Assembly (NCBI RefSeq): GCF_016785085.1 | Contig: NZ_JAENHO010000021.1 | Coordinates: 1-64,000 of the forward strand | Reading direction: 5' to 3' | DNA from: Paractinoplanes lichenicola | GTDB taxonomy: Bacteria; Actinomycetota; Actinomycetes; Mycobacteriales; Micromonosporaceae | Length of the DNA stretch: 64,000 bases | Shown: positions 35,017-43,108 of the stretch, in pieces | Layout: each line of letters opens with the position of its first letter | How positions within the stretch are numbered: position 1 is the stretch's first letter | Notes under the pieces: generated by a model | The model's input: only the letters and a program-made list of their open reading frames with translations | Told to the model about the DNA's origin: nothing | The model's database searches: none | Position numbers and translations under genes: made by a program

Positions 35017-35799
35017 CTACTTCTTCCGCCCGGTCGCGACCATCATGCCGCCGTAACCCTCGCGGAGGTCGTTGCTCTCCACCATCTCAATGTCCACGTT
35101 GCGCGCAACCGGGGCAAGGGCCTTCTCGACGTCTTCCGGGCCGATCGAGCAGGCGGGGAAGAACTGTCCCTTCACGACATACCCGGAGGAGTCACGCATG
35201 AACGCGGCGGCGAACGGGGCCCCCGGCCGCAGCACCCTGACGAAGTTGCGGGCGGCGCGCTGGAACTCATCCGTCCGGGTGGTGATCGACTCCGCGACGA
35301 AGAACATGGTGCCCAGGTCGTAGCGGTCGGGGGCCATGCTGAAGACGCTGCCCTTCTCGACCACGGCCCGGTCGTGCAGCACGCCGAGCGGGTTCCTGAT
35401 CGGCTGGTACTCCGGGCGGCCGGAGGCGATCTTGTCCCAGAACTCGCGCCACGAGCCGTGCGGCTCGGCCAGCTCGTGCTGGAGCCACACCCGGTTGGTG
35501 TAGGCCCGCTCGAACAAGGTCACCCGCGCGGAGTACGGCAGCATGACCATCGCGGGATACAAGTTGGCGCCCGCGCCCACATCGATCGCGTGCCGCATGG
35601 CGTTGCGCCCGGGTGCGTTGCGCTCGAAGAAGCCGGCCACGATCTCGATGATGCGGGCGTCGTCGGGCCGCAGCTCGCCATAGTTGTGACTGAAGTAAGC
35701 CTGTGAGTCGAAAGTGTCCCAGTCCACATCGCCGTTGCCCACCAGGGGCGTGACGACGTCGGCAGGCGGCGCCAGCAAACGTGGATCGCTCTCAGCCAC
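35017..35799 (-). CDS. SCO2525 family SAM-dependent methyltransferase
   Basis: A 260-residue class I methyltransferase. Start GTG 35799 is preceded by GGAAGGAAAG; frames upstream are not supported. Motif I is HAIDVGAGANLYPAM (near residue 70), an acidic residue at the end of strand 2 is in VTLFERAYTNRVWL, and the motif IV region is YDLGTMFFVAESIT. The N-terminus (VDWDTFDSQAYFSHNYGELRPDD) resembles NNMT/PNMT/TEMT-type small-molecule methyltransferases, so a small amine or other metabolite is a plausible acceptor. It leads the operon of SCO2525, 2524, 2523 and 2522 genes. Confidence 0.85.
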   Translation of the reverse strand: MAESDPRLLAPPADVVTPLVGNGDVDWDTFDSQAYFSHNYGELRPDDARIIEIVAGFFERNAPGRNAMRHAIDVGAGANLYPAMVMLPYSARVTLFERAYTNRVWLQHELAEPHGSWREFWDKIASGRPEYQPIRNPLGVLHDRAVVEKGSVFSMAPDRYDLGTMFFVAESITTRTDEFQRAARNFVRVLRPGAPFAAAFMRDSSGYVVKGQFFPACSIGPEDVEKALAPVARNVDIEMVESNDLREGYGGMMVATGRKK

Positions 35800-36390
35800 A
35801 GGACTTTCCTTCCGACGCACAGCTGCAGACGTGATCGGCGGTCGAACGCGGGAACGTGCCGCAGTTGGCCAGTTCCTCAACTGTAAGTTGCGGTCTAGTC
35901 ACTCCGCATCCTCCAGCCGTCCGCCGTTGCCGGGTTGCACATTAGGACATGTGCCCTCCCCTAGCGATACGCCGCCCGGTCACCGTTCGGATGAGTTTTC
36001 GGTCGTTTTCACCCACGACTTCCGAGCGTTACATGCCCGCCACAACATTGCCGCCCTAAATGTCCGTCATCCAGCGGGAAGTCGGCAATCCCCCTACCAC
36101 CCGTGTCCGTCAATCCTCCGGGTACGCCTCCGGATCGCGCTCGAGGATCGCTCGTCTCTGGCGTTACCACCGGGGACATCCCGGTCGTGCGCTACGGCCC
36201 GGTGTTTCGCCGGGCCGGGCAGGGAACCCCGGTTCCGGCCCGCTGCGGTTGTGGGAGGCGACGAGCGTACGGGGAATGTGACCTCCGCCGCAGCGTGAGT
36301 TCTTTGATTTTGAAATAGTTGCCCGATCAAAGAGGTTGAGGGTGGCAGTACGCGGGGCTCATCGGGTCCCGGGGGCAGAGGGAGCGGGTC
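35800..36390. other. 591-base gap with a repeat arm
   Basis: No supported gene. The first 360 bases should hold the promoter of the methyltransferase operon; no consensus was recognised. The left arm of a 118-bp inverted repeat lies at 36159-36277, and the last 110 bases lead to the monooxygenase gene. Two short frames here lack start signals. Confidence 0.6.
36159..36277 (+). repeat. 118-bp inverted repeat, left arm
   Basis: This arm matches 38676-38793 on the opposite strand with one substitution and one single-base indel. It begins TGGCGTTACCACCGGGG and ends CGAGCGTACGGGGAAT. It contains three small potential hairpins (around CCGGG/CCCGG, GCCCGG/CCGGGC and GGAACC/GGTTCC). Confidence 0.9.
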
Positions 36391-37476
36391 ATGCAGTTCG
36401 GAATCTTCAGCGTCAGCGACATCACGACCGACCCGACCAACGGGCAGACGCCGACCGAGCACGAGCGCATCAAGAACATCGTGACGATCGCCAAGCACGC
36501 GGAGGAGGTCGGGCTCGACGTCTTCGCGCTCGGTGAGCATCACAACGAGCCGTTCTTCTCGTCGTCGCCGACCACCACGCTCGGCTACATCGCCGCGCAG
36601 ACCGACAAGCTGCTGCTGAGCACCGCGACCACGCTGATCACCACCAACGACCCGGTGAAGATCGCCGAGGACTACGCGATGTTGCAGCACCTGTCGGGCG
36701 GCCGCGTCGACCTGATGATGGGGCGTGGCAACACCGGGCCGGTCTATCCGTGGTTCGGCAAGGACATCCGGGCCGGCATCCCGCTCGCCATCGAGAACTA
36801 CGCGCTGCTGCACAAGCTGTGGCGGGAGCACGTCGTCGACTGGTCGGGCAAGTTCCGTACGCCGCTGCAGTCGTTCACGTCGACCCCGCGCCCGCTCGAC
36901 GGCATCCCGCCGTTCGTCTGGCACGGCTCGATCCGCAGCCCCGAGATCGCCGAGCAGGCCGCCTTCTACGGCGACGGCTTCTTCGCCAACCACATCTTCT
37001 GGCCGAAGGAGCACACCCAGCGCATGATCGCGCTCTATCGCGAGCGGTTCGCGCACTACGGCCACGGCGACCCCGACCAGGCCATCGTCGGGCTCGGCGG
37101 GCAGGTCTTCATGCGCAAGAACAGCCAGGACGCGGTGAAGGAGTTCCGGCCGTATTTCGACAACGCGCCGGTCTACGGCCACGGCCCGTCGCTGGAGGAC
37201 TTCACCAGCCAGACGCCGCTCACCGTGGGCAGCCCGGAGCAGGTCATCGAGCGCACGCTGGGCTTCCGCGAATACGTGGGTGACTACCAGCGCCAGCTGT
37301 TCCTGCTCGACCACGCGGGGCTGCCGCTCAAGACCGTGCTCGAGCAGCTCGACCTGCTCGGCGAGGAGGTCGTGCCCGTGCTGCGCAAGGAGTTCGCCTC
37401 GCTCAAGCCGGCCCACGTGCCGGACGCGCCCACCCACGCCTCGATGCTCTTGAAGGCCCAGGAGGTCACCGCATGA
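36391..37476 (+). CDS. FMN-dependent luciferase-like monooxygenase, CE1758 family
   Basis: A 361-residue member of the bacterial luciferase-like (LLM) superfamily, which uses reduced FMN and oxygen. MQFGIFSVSDITTDP at the start, GEHHNEPFFSSSP and SGGRVDLMMGRGNTGPVYPWFG match the CE1758 subfamily, which is nearly always paired with an adjacent flavin reductase. That partner follows here with a 4-base overlap (ATGA). The natural substrate is not known. Together with the reductase and a histidine phosphatase it lies between arms of an inverted repeat. Confidence 0.88.
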   Translation: MQFGIFSVSDITTDPTNGQTPTEHERIKNIVTIAKHAEEVGLDVFALGEHHNEPFFSSSPTTTLGYIAAQTDKLLLSTATTLITTNDPVKIAEDYAMLQHLSGGRVDLMMGRGNTGPVYPWFGKDIRAGIPLAIENYALLHKLWREHVVDWSGKFRTPLQSFTSTPRPLDGIPPFVWHGSIRSPEIAEQAAFYGDGFFANHIFWPKEHTQRMIALYRERFAHYGHGDPDQAIVGLGGQVFMRKNSQDAVKEFRPYFDNAPVYGHGPSLEDFTSQTPLTVGSPEQVIERTLGFREYVGDYQRQLFLLDHAGLPLKTVLEQLDLLGEEVVPVLRKEFASLKPAHVPDAPTHASMLLKAQEVTA

Positions 37477-38060
37477 CCCGCAAACTCGTCGTCGTCTCCG
37501 CCGGTCTGAGCCAGCCGTCGTCCACGCGGCTGCTGGCCGACCAGCTGACGGCAGCGGCTGTCAAGGACAACGACTTCGACGTCACGGTGATCGAGCTCCG
37601 CGACCTGGCCCACGACATCGCCAACCACCTGCTGACCGGCTTCCCGCCCGCCGCCCTGAAAGAGGCGCTGGACGCGGTGGCCGGCGCGGACGGCCTGATC
37701 GCGGTCACGCCGATCTTCACGGCCAGCTACAGCGGGCTGTTCAAGTCGTTCTTCGACGTGGTCGACAAGGACGCGCTGGTCGACAAGCCGGTGCTGATCG
37801 CGGCCACGGCCGGGACGGCCCGGCACTCGCTGGCCCTGGAACACGCGCTGCGGCCGATGTTCGCGTACCTGCGGGCGGTCGTGGTGCCGACGGCGGTGTT
37901 CGCGGCCACCGACGACTGGGGCGCCGACTCGTCGGACGGCTATCTGCAGTCCCGCATCACCCGGGCCGCTTCGGAACTGGTGGCCGAGGTGGGCCGTCGC
38001 GAGCCGGTCACGGTCGTGGACCCGTTCGCGCTGACCGTCGACTTCAAGGACCTCCTGTAA
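37473..38060 (+). CDS. LLM-partnered FMN reductase, CE1759 family
   Basis: A 195-residue NAD(P)H-dependent FMN reductase of the flavodoxin-like fold. The flavin-phosphate loop is SAGLSQPSSTRLLADQL, with the ITPIFTASYSGLFKSFFD block that lines the flavin site. The CE1759 family supplies reduced FMN to the adjacent luciferase-like monooxygenase, and the ATGA overlap implies coupled translation and a fixed ratio. Confidence 0.9.
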   Translation: MTRKLVVVSAGLSQPSSTRLLADQLTAAAVKDNDFDVTVIELRDLAHDIANHLLTGFPPAALKEALDAVAGADGLIAVTPIFTASYSGLFKSFFDVVDKDALVDKPVLIAATAGTARHSLALEHALRPMFAYLRAVVVPTAVFAATDDWGADSSDGYLQSRITRAASELVAEVGRREPVTVVDPFALTVDFKDLL

Positions 38061-38111
38061 GACACGCGGCGGCGGGGTAGAAAGAAGCCAGCCGACTAAG
38101 GAGTCACCGTC

Positions 38112-38675
38112 ATGGGCGAGATCGTGCTGATCCGGCACGGGCAGACCGAGTGGAGCGCGAACGGCAAACACACGTCGTACACGGACCTCGATCTGACCGC
38201 GGACGGCGAGCGCCAGGCCCGCGCCGTCGCGCCCCGCATCAAGGGCCGCGACTTCGTGGCGGTGATCTCCAGCCCCCGGCGGCGGGCGCTGCGCACGGCC
38301 GAGCTGGCCGGCCTCTCGGTCACGGAGACCACCGAAGACCTGGCCGAGTGGAACTACGGCGAGTACGAGGGCATCACCTCGGCCACGATTCATGAGACGG
38401 ATCCGGACTGGTGGCTCTTCCGCGACGGGGCTCCCGGTGGCGAATCGCCTGCCCAGATCGCCGAGCGGATCGATCGGGTGCTGGAAAAGGCCCGGCCCTT
38501 GCTGGACGAGGGAGACGTGGCGCTGATCGGGCACGGCCACGCGTTGCGGGTGGTCGGGTCGCGGTGGCTCGGGCTGCCGGCCGAGTACGGCGGCCGCTTC
38601 AAGCTGGGCACGGCGACGTTGTCGATCCTCGGGTTCGACCATGGGCGCCCGGCGATCGACTCCTGGAACGCCTAG
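38112..38675 (+). CDS. histidine phosphatase family protein
   Basis: A 187-residue phosphoglycerate mutase-like phosphatase. The phospho-His motif is VLIRHGQTEW, with AEWNYGEYEG (acid Glu region) and the second His in LIGHGHALRVVG. It is shorter than dPGM and fits broad-specificity phosphatases. ATG 38112 follows AAGGAG at a good distance. It lies 51 bases after the reductase and probably shares its transcript. The right repeat arm begins at the base after its stop codon. Confidence 0.92.
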   Translation: MGEIVLIRHGQTEWSANGKHTSYTDLDLTADGERQARAVAPRIKGRDFVAVISSPRRRALRTAELAGLSVTETTEDLAEWNYGEYEGITSATIHETDPDWWLFRDGAPGGESPAQIAERIDRVLEKARPLLDEGDVALIGHGHALRVVGSRWLGLPAEYGGRFKLGTATLSILGFDHGRPAIDSWNA

Positions 38676-38793
38676 ATTCCCGTACGCTCGTCGCCTCCCA
38701 CAACCGCAACGGGCCGGAACCGGGGTTCCCTGCCCGGCCCGGCGAAACACCGGGCCGTAGCGCACGACCGGGATGTCCCCGGTGGTAACGCCA
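38676..38793 (-). repeat. 118-bp inverted repeat, right arm
   Basis: Reverse-complement copy of 36159-36277. It starts one base after the phosphatase stop codon. No target-site duplication was found on comparing the outer or inner flanks of the two arms. Confidence 0.9.
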
Positions 38794-38892
38794 TCAACAC
38801 GCCGCGTCGACGAACGGGCCCAGATGTTCCAGCGGCTGTGGGATCAGGCCTCGGTCTGGACCGATCCCAAGGCCCGGAAAGGCGCCGTCTGA
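38773..38892 (+). pseudogene. 39-residue reading frame straddling the repeat arm edge
   Basis: ATG 38773 lies inside the right repeat arm; from residue 8 the frame leaves the repeat and reads RRVDERAQMFQRLWDQASVW then TDPKARKGAV and stop. The unique part looks like real protein sequence (balanced, amphipathic, no Gly/Arg shadow bias) and may be the end of a gene truncated when the repeat arrived. I do not recognise the family. No Shine-Dalgarno is evident. Confidence 0.35.
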
Positions 38893-38944
38893 AGTTTGTG
38901 GTGTGGCTGCCTGGTGTTGATCGACGGCCGACATATTGATCGGC

Positions 38945-40735
38945 GTGGAACGACGGAATCTTTTCAAGGCGGCCGCGGCCGCGACGCTCGTGACGACCGC
39001 CGCCCCCGAGGTGGCCCACGCCGCGCCGGCCAAGTTCGATCAGGATGATCCGCGGTTTGCGATCGCCGTGCTGCCGGACACCCAATATCTGTTCGACGCC
39101 GACAGCTCGGACCCGGCGCCGCTCAAGGAGACCTTCAGCTATCTGCTGGAGCAGCGGGCCGAGGACAACATCGCCTTCCTGACGCACCTCGGCGACGTCA
39201 CCGAGCACGGCACCGAGCAGGAGATCGTGCTGGCCGGGCAGACGTTCACGAAGATCGACGGGAAGCTGCCGTACAGCGTGCTGGCCGGCAACCACGACAT
39301 CGACGGCTCGAAGGACGACCAGCGCGGCGACAGCCCTTACCTGCGCGTTTTCGGTCCGGAGCGGCAGAGCAAGTCCAAGACCTTCCTCGGTACGTCCAAG
39401 GACGGCTACAACAGCGCCCACCTGATCACCGCGGCCGGCAAGAAGTGGCTGATCCTGGCGCTCGACTGGCGCATCTCGGACAGCGGCATCGCCTGGGCCA
39501 AGTCGATCATGAACCAGCACCAGAACCCGACGGTCGTCACGACCCACGACCTCGCGTACGCCGACGACGCCGGGAAGGCGTACCTGTCGGGCAACGGCCA
39601 GCGGCTCTGGGACAACCTGATCAAGGACAACGATCAGATCTTCCTGACCCTCAACGGGCACTACTGGCCGCCCGGGCGCACGACCCTGAAGAACGCCAAG
39701 GGCAACGACGTCCACGTGCACATCACCAACTACCAGGACCGCTACTACGGCGGCGCCGGCATGATCCGGCTGTACCGCTTCGACCTGGGCCGTAACCGGA
39801 TCGACGTGGAGACGTTCGCGCCCTGGTTCCTGGCCCGTGACCCCGAGAAGCGGACCCCGCTCGAGTCCGAGACGATCGAGCTGACCGGCGACGTCGACCG
39901 GTTCAGCCTGGAGTTCGACTTCGACGCCCGGTTCCCCGAGCCCAAGCCCGCGCCGCGCCCGGCGGCCCAGGTCGTCGACCGGCACACCGCCGCCTACTGG
40001 CGTTTCGACCAGGCCGGCCAGAGCGTCGCCGACGGCGCGACCGTGCGCGACCTCAGCGGCAAGGGCAACCATTTGACCGTACGGCGTCTCGCAAACAGCA
40101 CCGCCGAGACGCTGACGGTCTCCGAGGAGCACCACGTCGGCGCCCCCGCCCACGCCAGCCTGCGCTTCGACGGCGGCAAGGGCCCCGACCGCGGCGCGAT
40201 CCTGCAGACCGCCGGCAACGCGCCGCTGAACAGCGCGAAGTTCCTCGACGGCTACACGATCGAGGCCTTCGTCAAGCTGCCCGAGCCGTTCGTCGGCGAC
40301 CACTCCTGGATGGGCATCCTGAGCTGGGAGGGCCGCGCGGGCGACGCCGGCAAGCACAGCGGCTGGTCCGACCTGGAGCCCACGTGCAGCCTGAACATCT
40401 CGGGCGAGCGGTTCCTGCAGTACGTGCTCTACTCCGAGGTCGGCGATCACAACCCGACCCACTGGAGCCACGCCCTGCCCACCGGCGTCTGGCAGCACCT
40501 GGCGGTCGTCAACGACGGCAAGCGCTCGCTCGTCTACGTGAACGGCTCCAAGATCGCCCGTAACCCCACCCAGCCCGCCCAGGGCATCGCCACGGTCGGC
40601 CGCCCCTTCACCCTCGGCGCGACGTCCTTCGACCTCAAATACGGCCAGGGCTTCTACGGCTGGATCGGCGACGTCCGCATCACCGCCCGCGCCCTGCGCC
40701 CGGCCCAGTTCCTGCCCGGGGGCCACTACCGCTGA
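38945..40735 (+). CDS. Tat-exported metallophosphoesterase with LamG-like domain
   Basis: A 596-residue exported protein. The start is taken as GTG 38945 (VERRNLFKAAAAATL); TTG 38936 is an in-frame alternative. RRNLFK plus a hydrophobic stretch ending AHA is a twin-arginine signal. The calcineurin-like phosphoesterase domain (about 35-300) has its metal motifs as AVLPDTQYL, LTHLGDVTEHG, VLAGNHDID and LNGHYW. A C-terminal concanavalin-like/LamG module (about 350-590, YWRFDQAG, YTIEAFVKLP, VVNDGKRSLVYVNG) probably binds carbohydrate. It likely acts outside the cell on a phosphorylated substrate. Confidence 0.87.
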   Translation: MERRNLFKAAAAATLVTTAAPEVAHAAPAKFDQDDPRFAIAVLPDTQYLFDADSSDPAPLKETFSYLLEQRAEDNIAFLTHLGDVTEHGTEQEIVLAGQTFTKIDGKLPYSVLAGNHDIDGSKDDQRGDSPYLRVFGPERQSKSKTFLGTSKDGYNSAHLITAAGKKWLILALDWRISDSGIAWAKSIMNQHQNPTVVTTHDLAYADDAGKAYLSGNGQRLWDNLIKDNDQIFLTLNGHYWPPGRTTLKNAKGNDVHVHITNYQDRYYGGAGMIRLYRFDLGRNRIDVETFAPWFLARDPEKRTPLESETIELTGDVDRFSLEFDFDARFPEPKPAPRPAAQVVDRHTAAYWRFDQAGQSVADGATVRDLSGKGNHLTVRRLANSTAETLTVSEEHHVGAPAHASLRFDGGKGPDRGAILQTAGNAPLNSAKFLDGYTIEAFVKLPEPFVGDHSWMGILSWEGRAGDAGKHSGWSDLEPTCSLNISGERFLQYVLYSEVGDHNPTHWSHALPTGVWQHLAVVNDGKRSLVYVNGSKIARNPTQPAQGIATVGRPFTLGATSFDLKYGQGFYGWIGDVRITARALRPAQFLPGGHYR

Positions 40736-40762
40736 CCTGGTGGGCGGCCCCATGATCGAGGT

Positions 40763-42115
40763 ATGGACGGTCGGGCCCGGGGTCTTGCGCTGCTGGTGGC
40801 GGGCGCGTTCTTCATGGAGATCCTCGACGCGACGGTGATCGCCCCGGCGGCGCCGCACATCGCGGAGGATCTCGGGGTTGAGCCGGTCAGCGTGAACGTG
40901 GCGATCACCGCCTATCTGCTCACGCTGGCCGTGCTCATCCCGATCAGCGGGTGGCTGACCGACCGGTTCGGGGCCCGCCGCGTGTTCGCCGCCGCGCTGG
41001 TCGTGTTCACGGTGGCCTCGGTGGGGTGCGCCCTCGCGGTCAGCCTGCCGATGCTGGTCGGCACCCGGGTGCTGCAGGGGGTCGGCGGCGCGCTGATGGT
41101 GCCGGTCGGCCGCCTGGTCGTGATCCGCACGACGGCCAAGACCGACCTCGTGCGCGCGATCGCCTATCTGACCTGGCCCGCGCTGGCGGCCCCGCTGATC
41201 GCCCCCGCGCTCGGGGGCGTCCTGAGCACGTACGCGTCCTGGCGGTTGATCTTTTTGATCAACGTGCCGCTCGGGATCGCCGCGCTGGTGCTGGCCCGCC
41301 GGCTCGTCCCGGATGTGCGCGCCGACCGGCCCCGCCCGCTCGACTGGCGCGGTTTCCTGCTGGTCGCTGCGAGCACGGCGGCGCTGGTGGCCGGCCTGGA
41401 GTTGATCGCCGGGCAGCGCCCCCGCTGGCCGCTCGCGATCGGCCTGCTCGTGCTGGCCACCGCGGCGCTGGCCGTCACCACGGCCTACCTCCGGCGGTCC
41501 GCCCACCCGCTCGTCGACCTGGGCATTTTCCGCGTACGCACCTACCGCGCGACGGCCGTCGGCGGCTCGCTGTTCCGCGCGATCATCACCGCCATCCCGT
41601 TCCTGCTGCCGCTGCTGTTCCAGCTCAGTTTCGGCTGGACCGCCGCCCAGGCCGGGTTCTTGGTGATCGCCTTGTTCGCCGGCAACATCGGCATCAAGCC
41701 GGCCACCACTCCATTGATGCGCCGCTTCGGCATCCGTACGGTGATGCTCGGCTCGGTGCTGGCCTCCGCCGCCTGCCTGGCCGGCATCGCCTTCCTGGAG
41801 GCCGGCACCCCGCTGGTCGTCACGCTGGCCGTCCTGCTGCTGAGCGGCGTCTTCCGGTCGACCGGCTTCACCACCTACAACACGATCGCCTTCGCCGACG
41901 TGCCCCCGCCCCGGATGACCAGCGCCAACACCCTGATGTCGACGATCCAGGAACTGGGCGCGGGGCTGGGGGTGGCTCTGGGAGCGCTGCTCCTACGCGT
42001 GGGTGACTCGTTCCGGGTCGCCTTCATCGTGCTGGCGATCCTGCTGATCTTCCCGGCGATCGAGGCGTTCCGCCTGCCCCGCAGCGCCGGCAACGTCATC
42101 ACGGGACGGGCTTGA
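40763..42115 (+). CDS. MFS drug-type exporter
   Basis: A 450-residue major facilitator protein with 12 to 14 hydrophobic helices. The opening FFMEILDATVIAPAAPHIAEDLG is the DHA2/EmrB-type motif, followed by GWLTDRFGARRVF (motif A), GTRVLQGVGGALMVPVGRLV and PLIAPALGGVLSTYASWRLIFLINVPLG (motif C region). It probably exports small toxic molecules by proton antiport. The 3' end overlaps the convergent LysR frame by 123 bases. Confidence 0.9.
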   Translation: MDGRARGLALLVAGAFFMEILDATVIAPAAPHIAEDLGVEPVSVNVAITAYLLTLAVLIPISGWLTDRFGARRVFAAALVVFTVASVGCALAVSLPMLVGTRVLQGVGGALMVPVGRLVVIRTTAKTDLVRAIAYLTWPALAAPLIAPALGGVLSTYASWRLIFLINVPLGIAALVLARRLVPDVRADRPRPLDWRGFLLVAASTAALVAGLELIAGQRPRWPLAIGLLVLATAALAVTTAYLRRSAHPLVDLGIFRVRTYRATAVGGSLFRAIITAIPFLLPLLFQLSFGWTAAQAGFLVIALFAGNIGIKPATTPLMRRFGIRTVMLGSVLASAACLAGIAFLEAGTPLVVTLAVLLLSGVFRSTGFTTYNTIAFADVPPPRMTSANTLMSTIQELGAGLGVALGALLLRVGDSFRVAFIVLAILLIFPAIEAFRLPRSAGNVITGRA

Positions 42116-42991
42116 GTCGCGAACGTGGTCGGTGACCAGCTTGCGGAAGGCGCTGACCAGGCGTCCGCGGTCGCCGGCCCGGGTGGCCAGGACGACGTGG
42201 GCCGGGTCGACGCCGGCCAGGGGGACGGTGGTCAGGCCGGGGCGCAGGCGGCTCACGTATTCGCCGGCCGGGATGATGGCCACGGCCTCGCCCGCGGCGA
42301 CCAGCTCGGCCTTGTCCTCGGCGTGCCGCAGGAGGGGGCCGCCGGGTGCGGGCCGCCCGCCCGGGCGGGGGTCGACCCGCCAGACCGCGTTCCACTCCGG
42401 ATCGTCGGCCCGGGGCATCGGCTCGTCGGCGATGTCGTCGAGGGTGACGCTCTCCTTGCCCGCCAGCCGGTGGCCCTCCGGGACGAGCAGGACGCGCGGC
42501 TCGTCGTAGAGGACGGTCACCTGCAACCCTTCCGTACGCAACGGCAGCCGCGTCAGCGCCACGTCGACGCGATGGTCGAGCAGGGCGGGGCGGGGCTCGT
42601 TCCAGTCCAGGTGGACCGTCCGGACCTCCGCGTCGGGGTGCCGCCGGCGCAGCTCGGCGACGGCGGACGTGACGATCAAATTCATCGTACGGCCGATGGT
42701 GATGCGGCTCGGCTGGGCGGCGGCCCGGGTGCGGATCTTCGCCTGCCCGGCCGCGCGCAGCAGGGACCGGGCCAGTGGCAGGAAGATCTCGCCGGCCTCG
42801 CTGAGGGTGGTGCCGCGCGGCGACCGGTCGAGCAGGCGGGCGCCCATCTGCTGCTCGAGCCGGCCGATCTGGCGGGTCAGCGACGGCTGGGTGGTGTGCA
42901 GCGCCTCGGCGGCCCGCCCGAAGTGGCGGTGCTCGGCCACCACGGTGAACGCGTGCACCAGCCGCAGGTCGAGGTCGGCGTCGTCCGTCAT
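41993..42991 (-). CDS. LysR-family transcriptional regulator
   Basis: A 332-residue regulator. The N-terminal winged helix is LRLVHAFTVVAEHRHFGRAAEALHTTQPSLTRQIGRLEQQMG-like, the LysR DNA-binding domain, followed by a substrate-binding-protein-like effector domain. It is divergent from an SDR gene over a perfect TCGTAT-N6-ATACGA palindrome, the usual LysR layout. The last 40 residues (from about DSSPSRDDVAG) are antisense to the MFS gene and charged, unlike a normal LysR end; family members usually stop near residue 290-300. Confidence 0.87.
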   Translation of the reverse strand: MTDDADLDLRLVHAFTVVAEHRHFGRAAEALHTTQPSLTRQIGRLEQQMGARLLDRSPRGTTLSEAGEIFLPLARSLLRAAGQAKIRTRAAAQPSRITIGRTMNLIVTSAVAELRRRHPDAEVRTVHLDWNEPRPALLDHRVDVALTRLPLRTEGLQVTVLYDEPRVLLVPEGHRLAGKESVTLDDIADEPMPRADDPEWNAVWRVDPRPGGRPAPGGPLLRHAEDKAELVAAGEAVAIIPAGEYVSRLRPGLTTVPLAGVDPAHVVLATRAGDRGRLVSAFRKLVTDHVRDSSPSRDDVAGAAGQAERLDRREDQQDRQHDEGDPERVTHA

Positions 42992-43020
42992 CCGGCCACT
43001 CTACTGCGGTGATGCGCAAA

Positions 43021-43038
43021 TCGTATTACCGGATACGA
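43021..43038. promoter_or_regulatory. LysR-type palindromic operator
   Basis: TCGTAT-TACCGG-ATACGA is a perfect inverted repeat and fits T-N11-A within a dyad. It lies between the divergent LysR and SDR genes, 30 bases from the LysR start and 71 from the SDR start. Confidence 0.7.
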
Positions 43039-43108
43039 ATCATTCATTGGCCCGCCGGCGATCACCGGGCGCAGGGTGGAAGCTCACCCACGAGAAAGCG
43101 AGGGCATC

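Noticed and set aside
36159..36277. Riboswitch ahead of the monooxygenase
   Set aside because: An inverted copy lies downstream of the same operon, which fits a repeat element; no known riboswitch core was recognised.
38672..41506. 944-codon minus-strand frame
   Set aside because: Antisense to the phosphoesterase and MFS genes and running through a repeat arm; no family feature.
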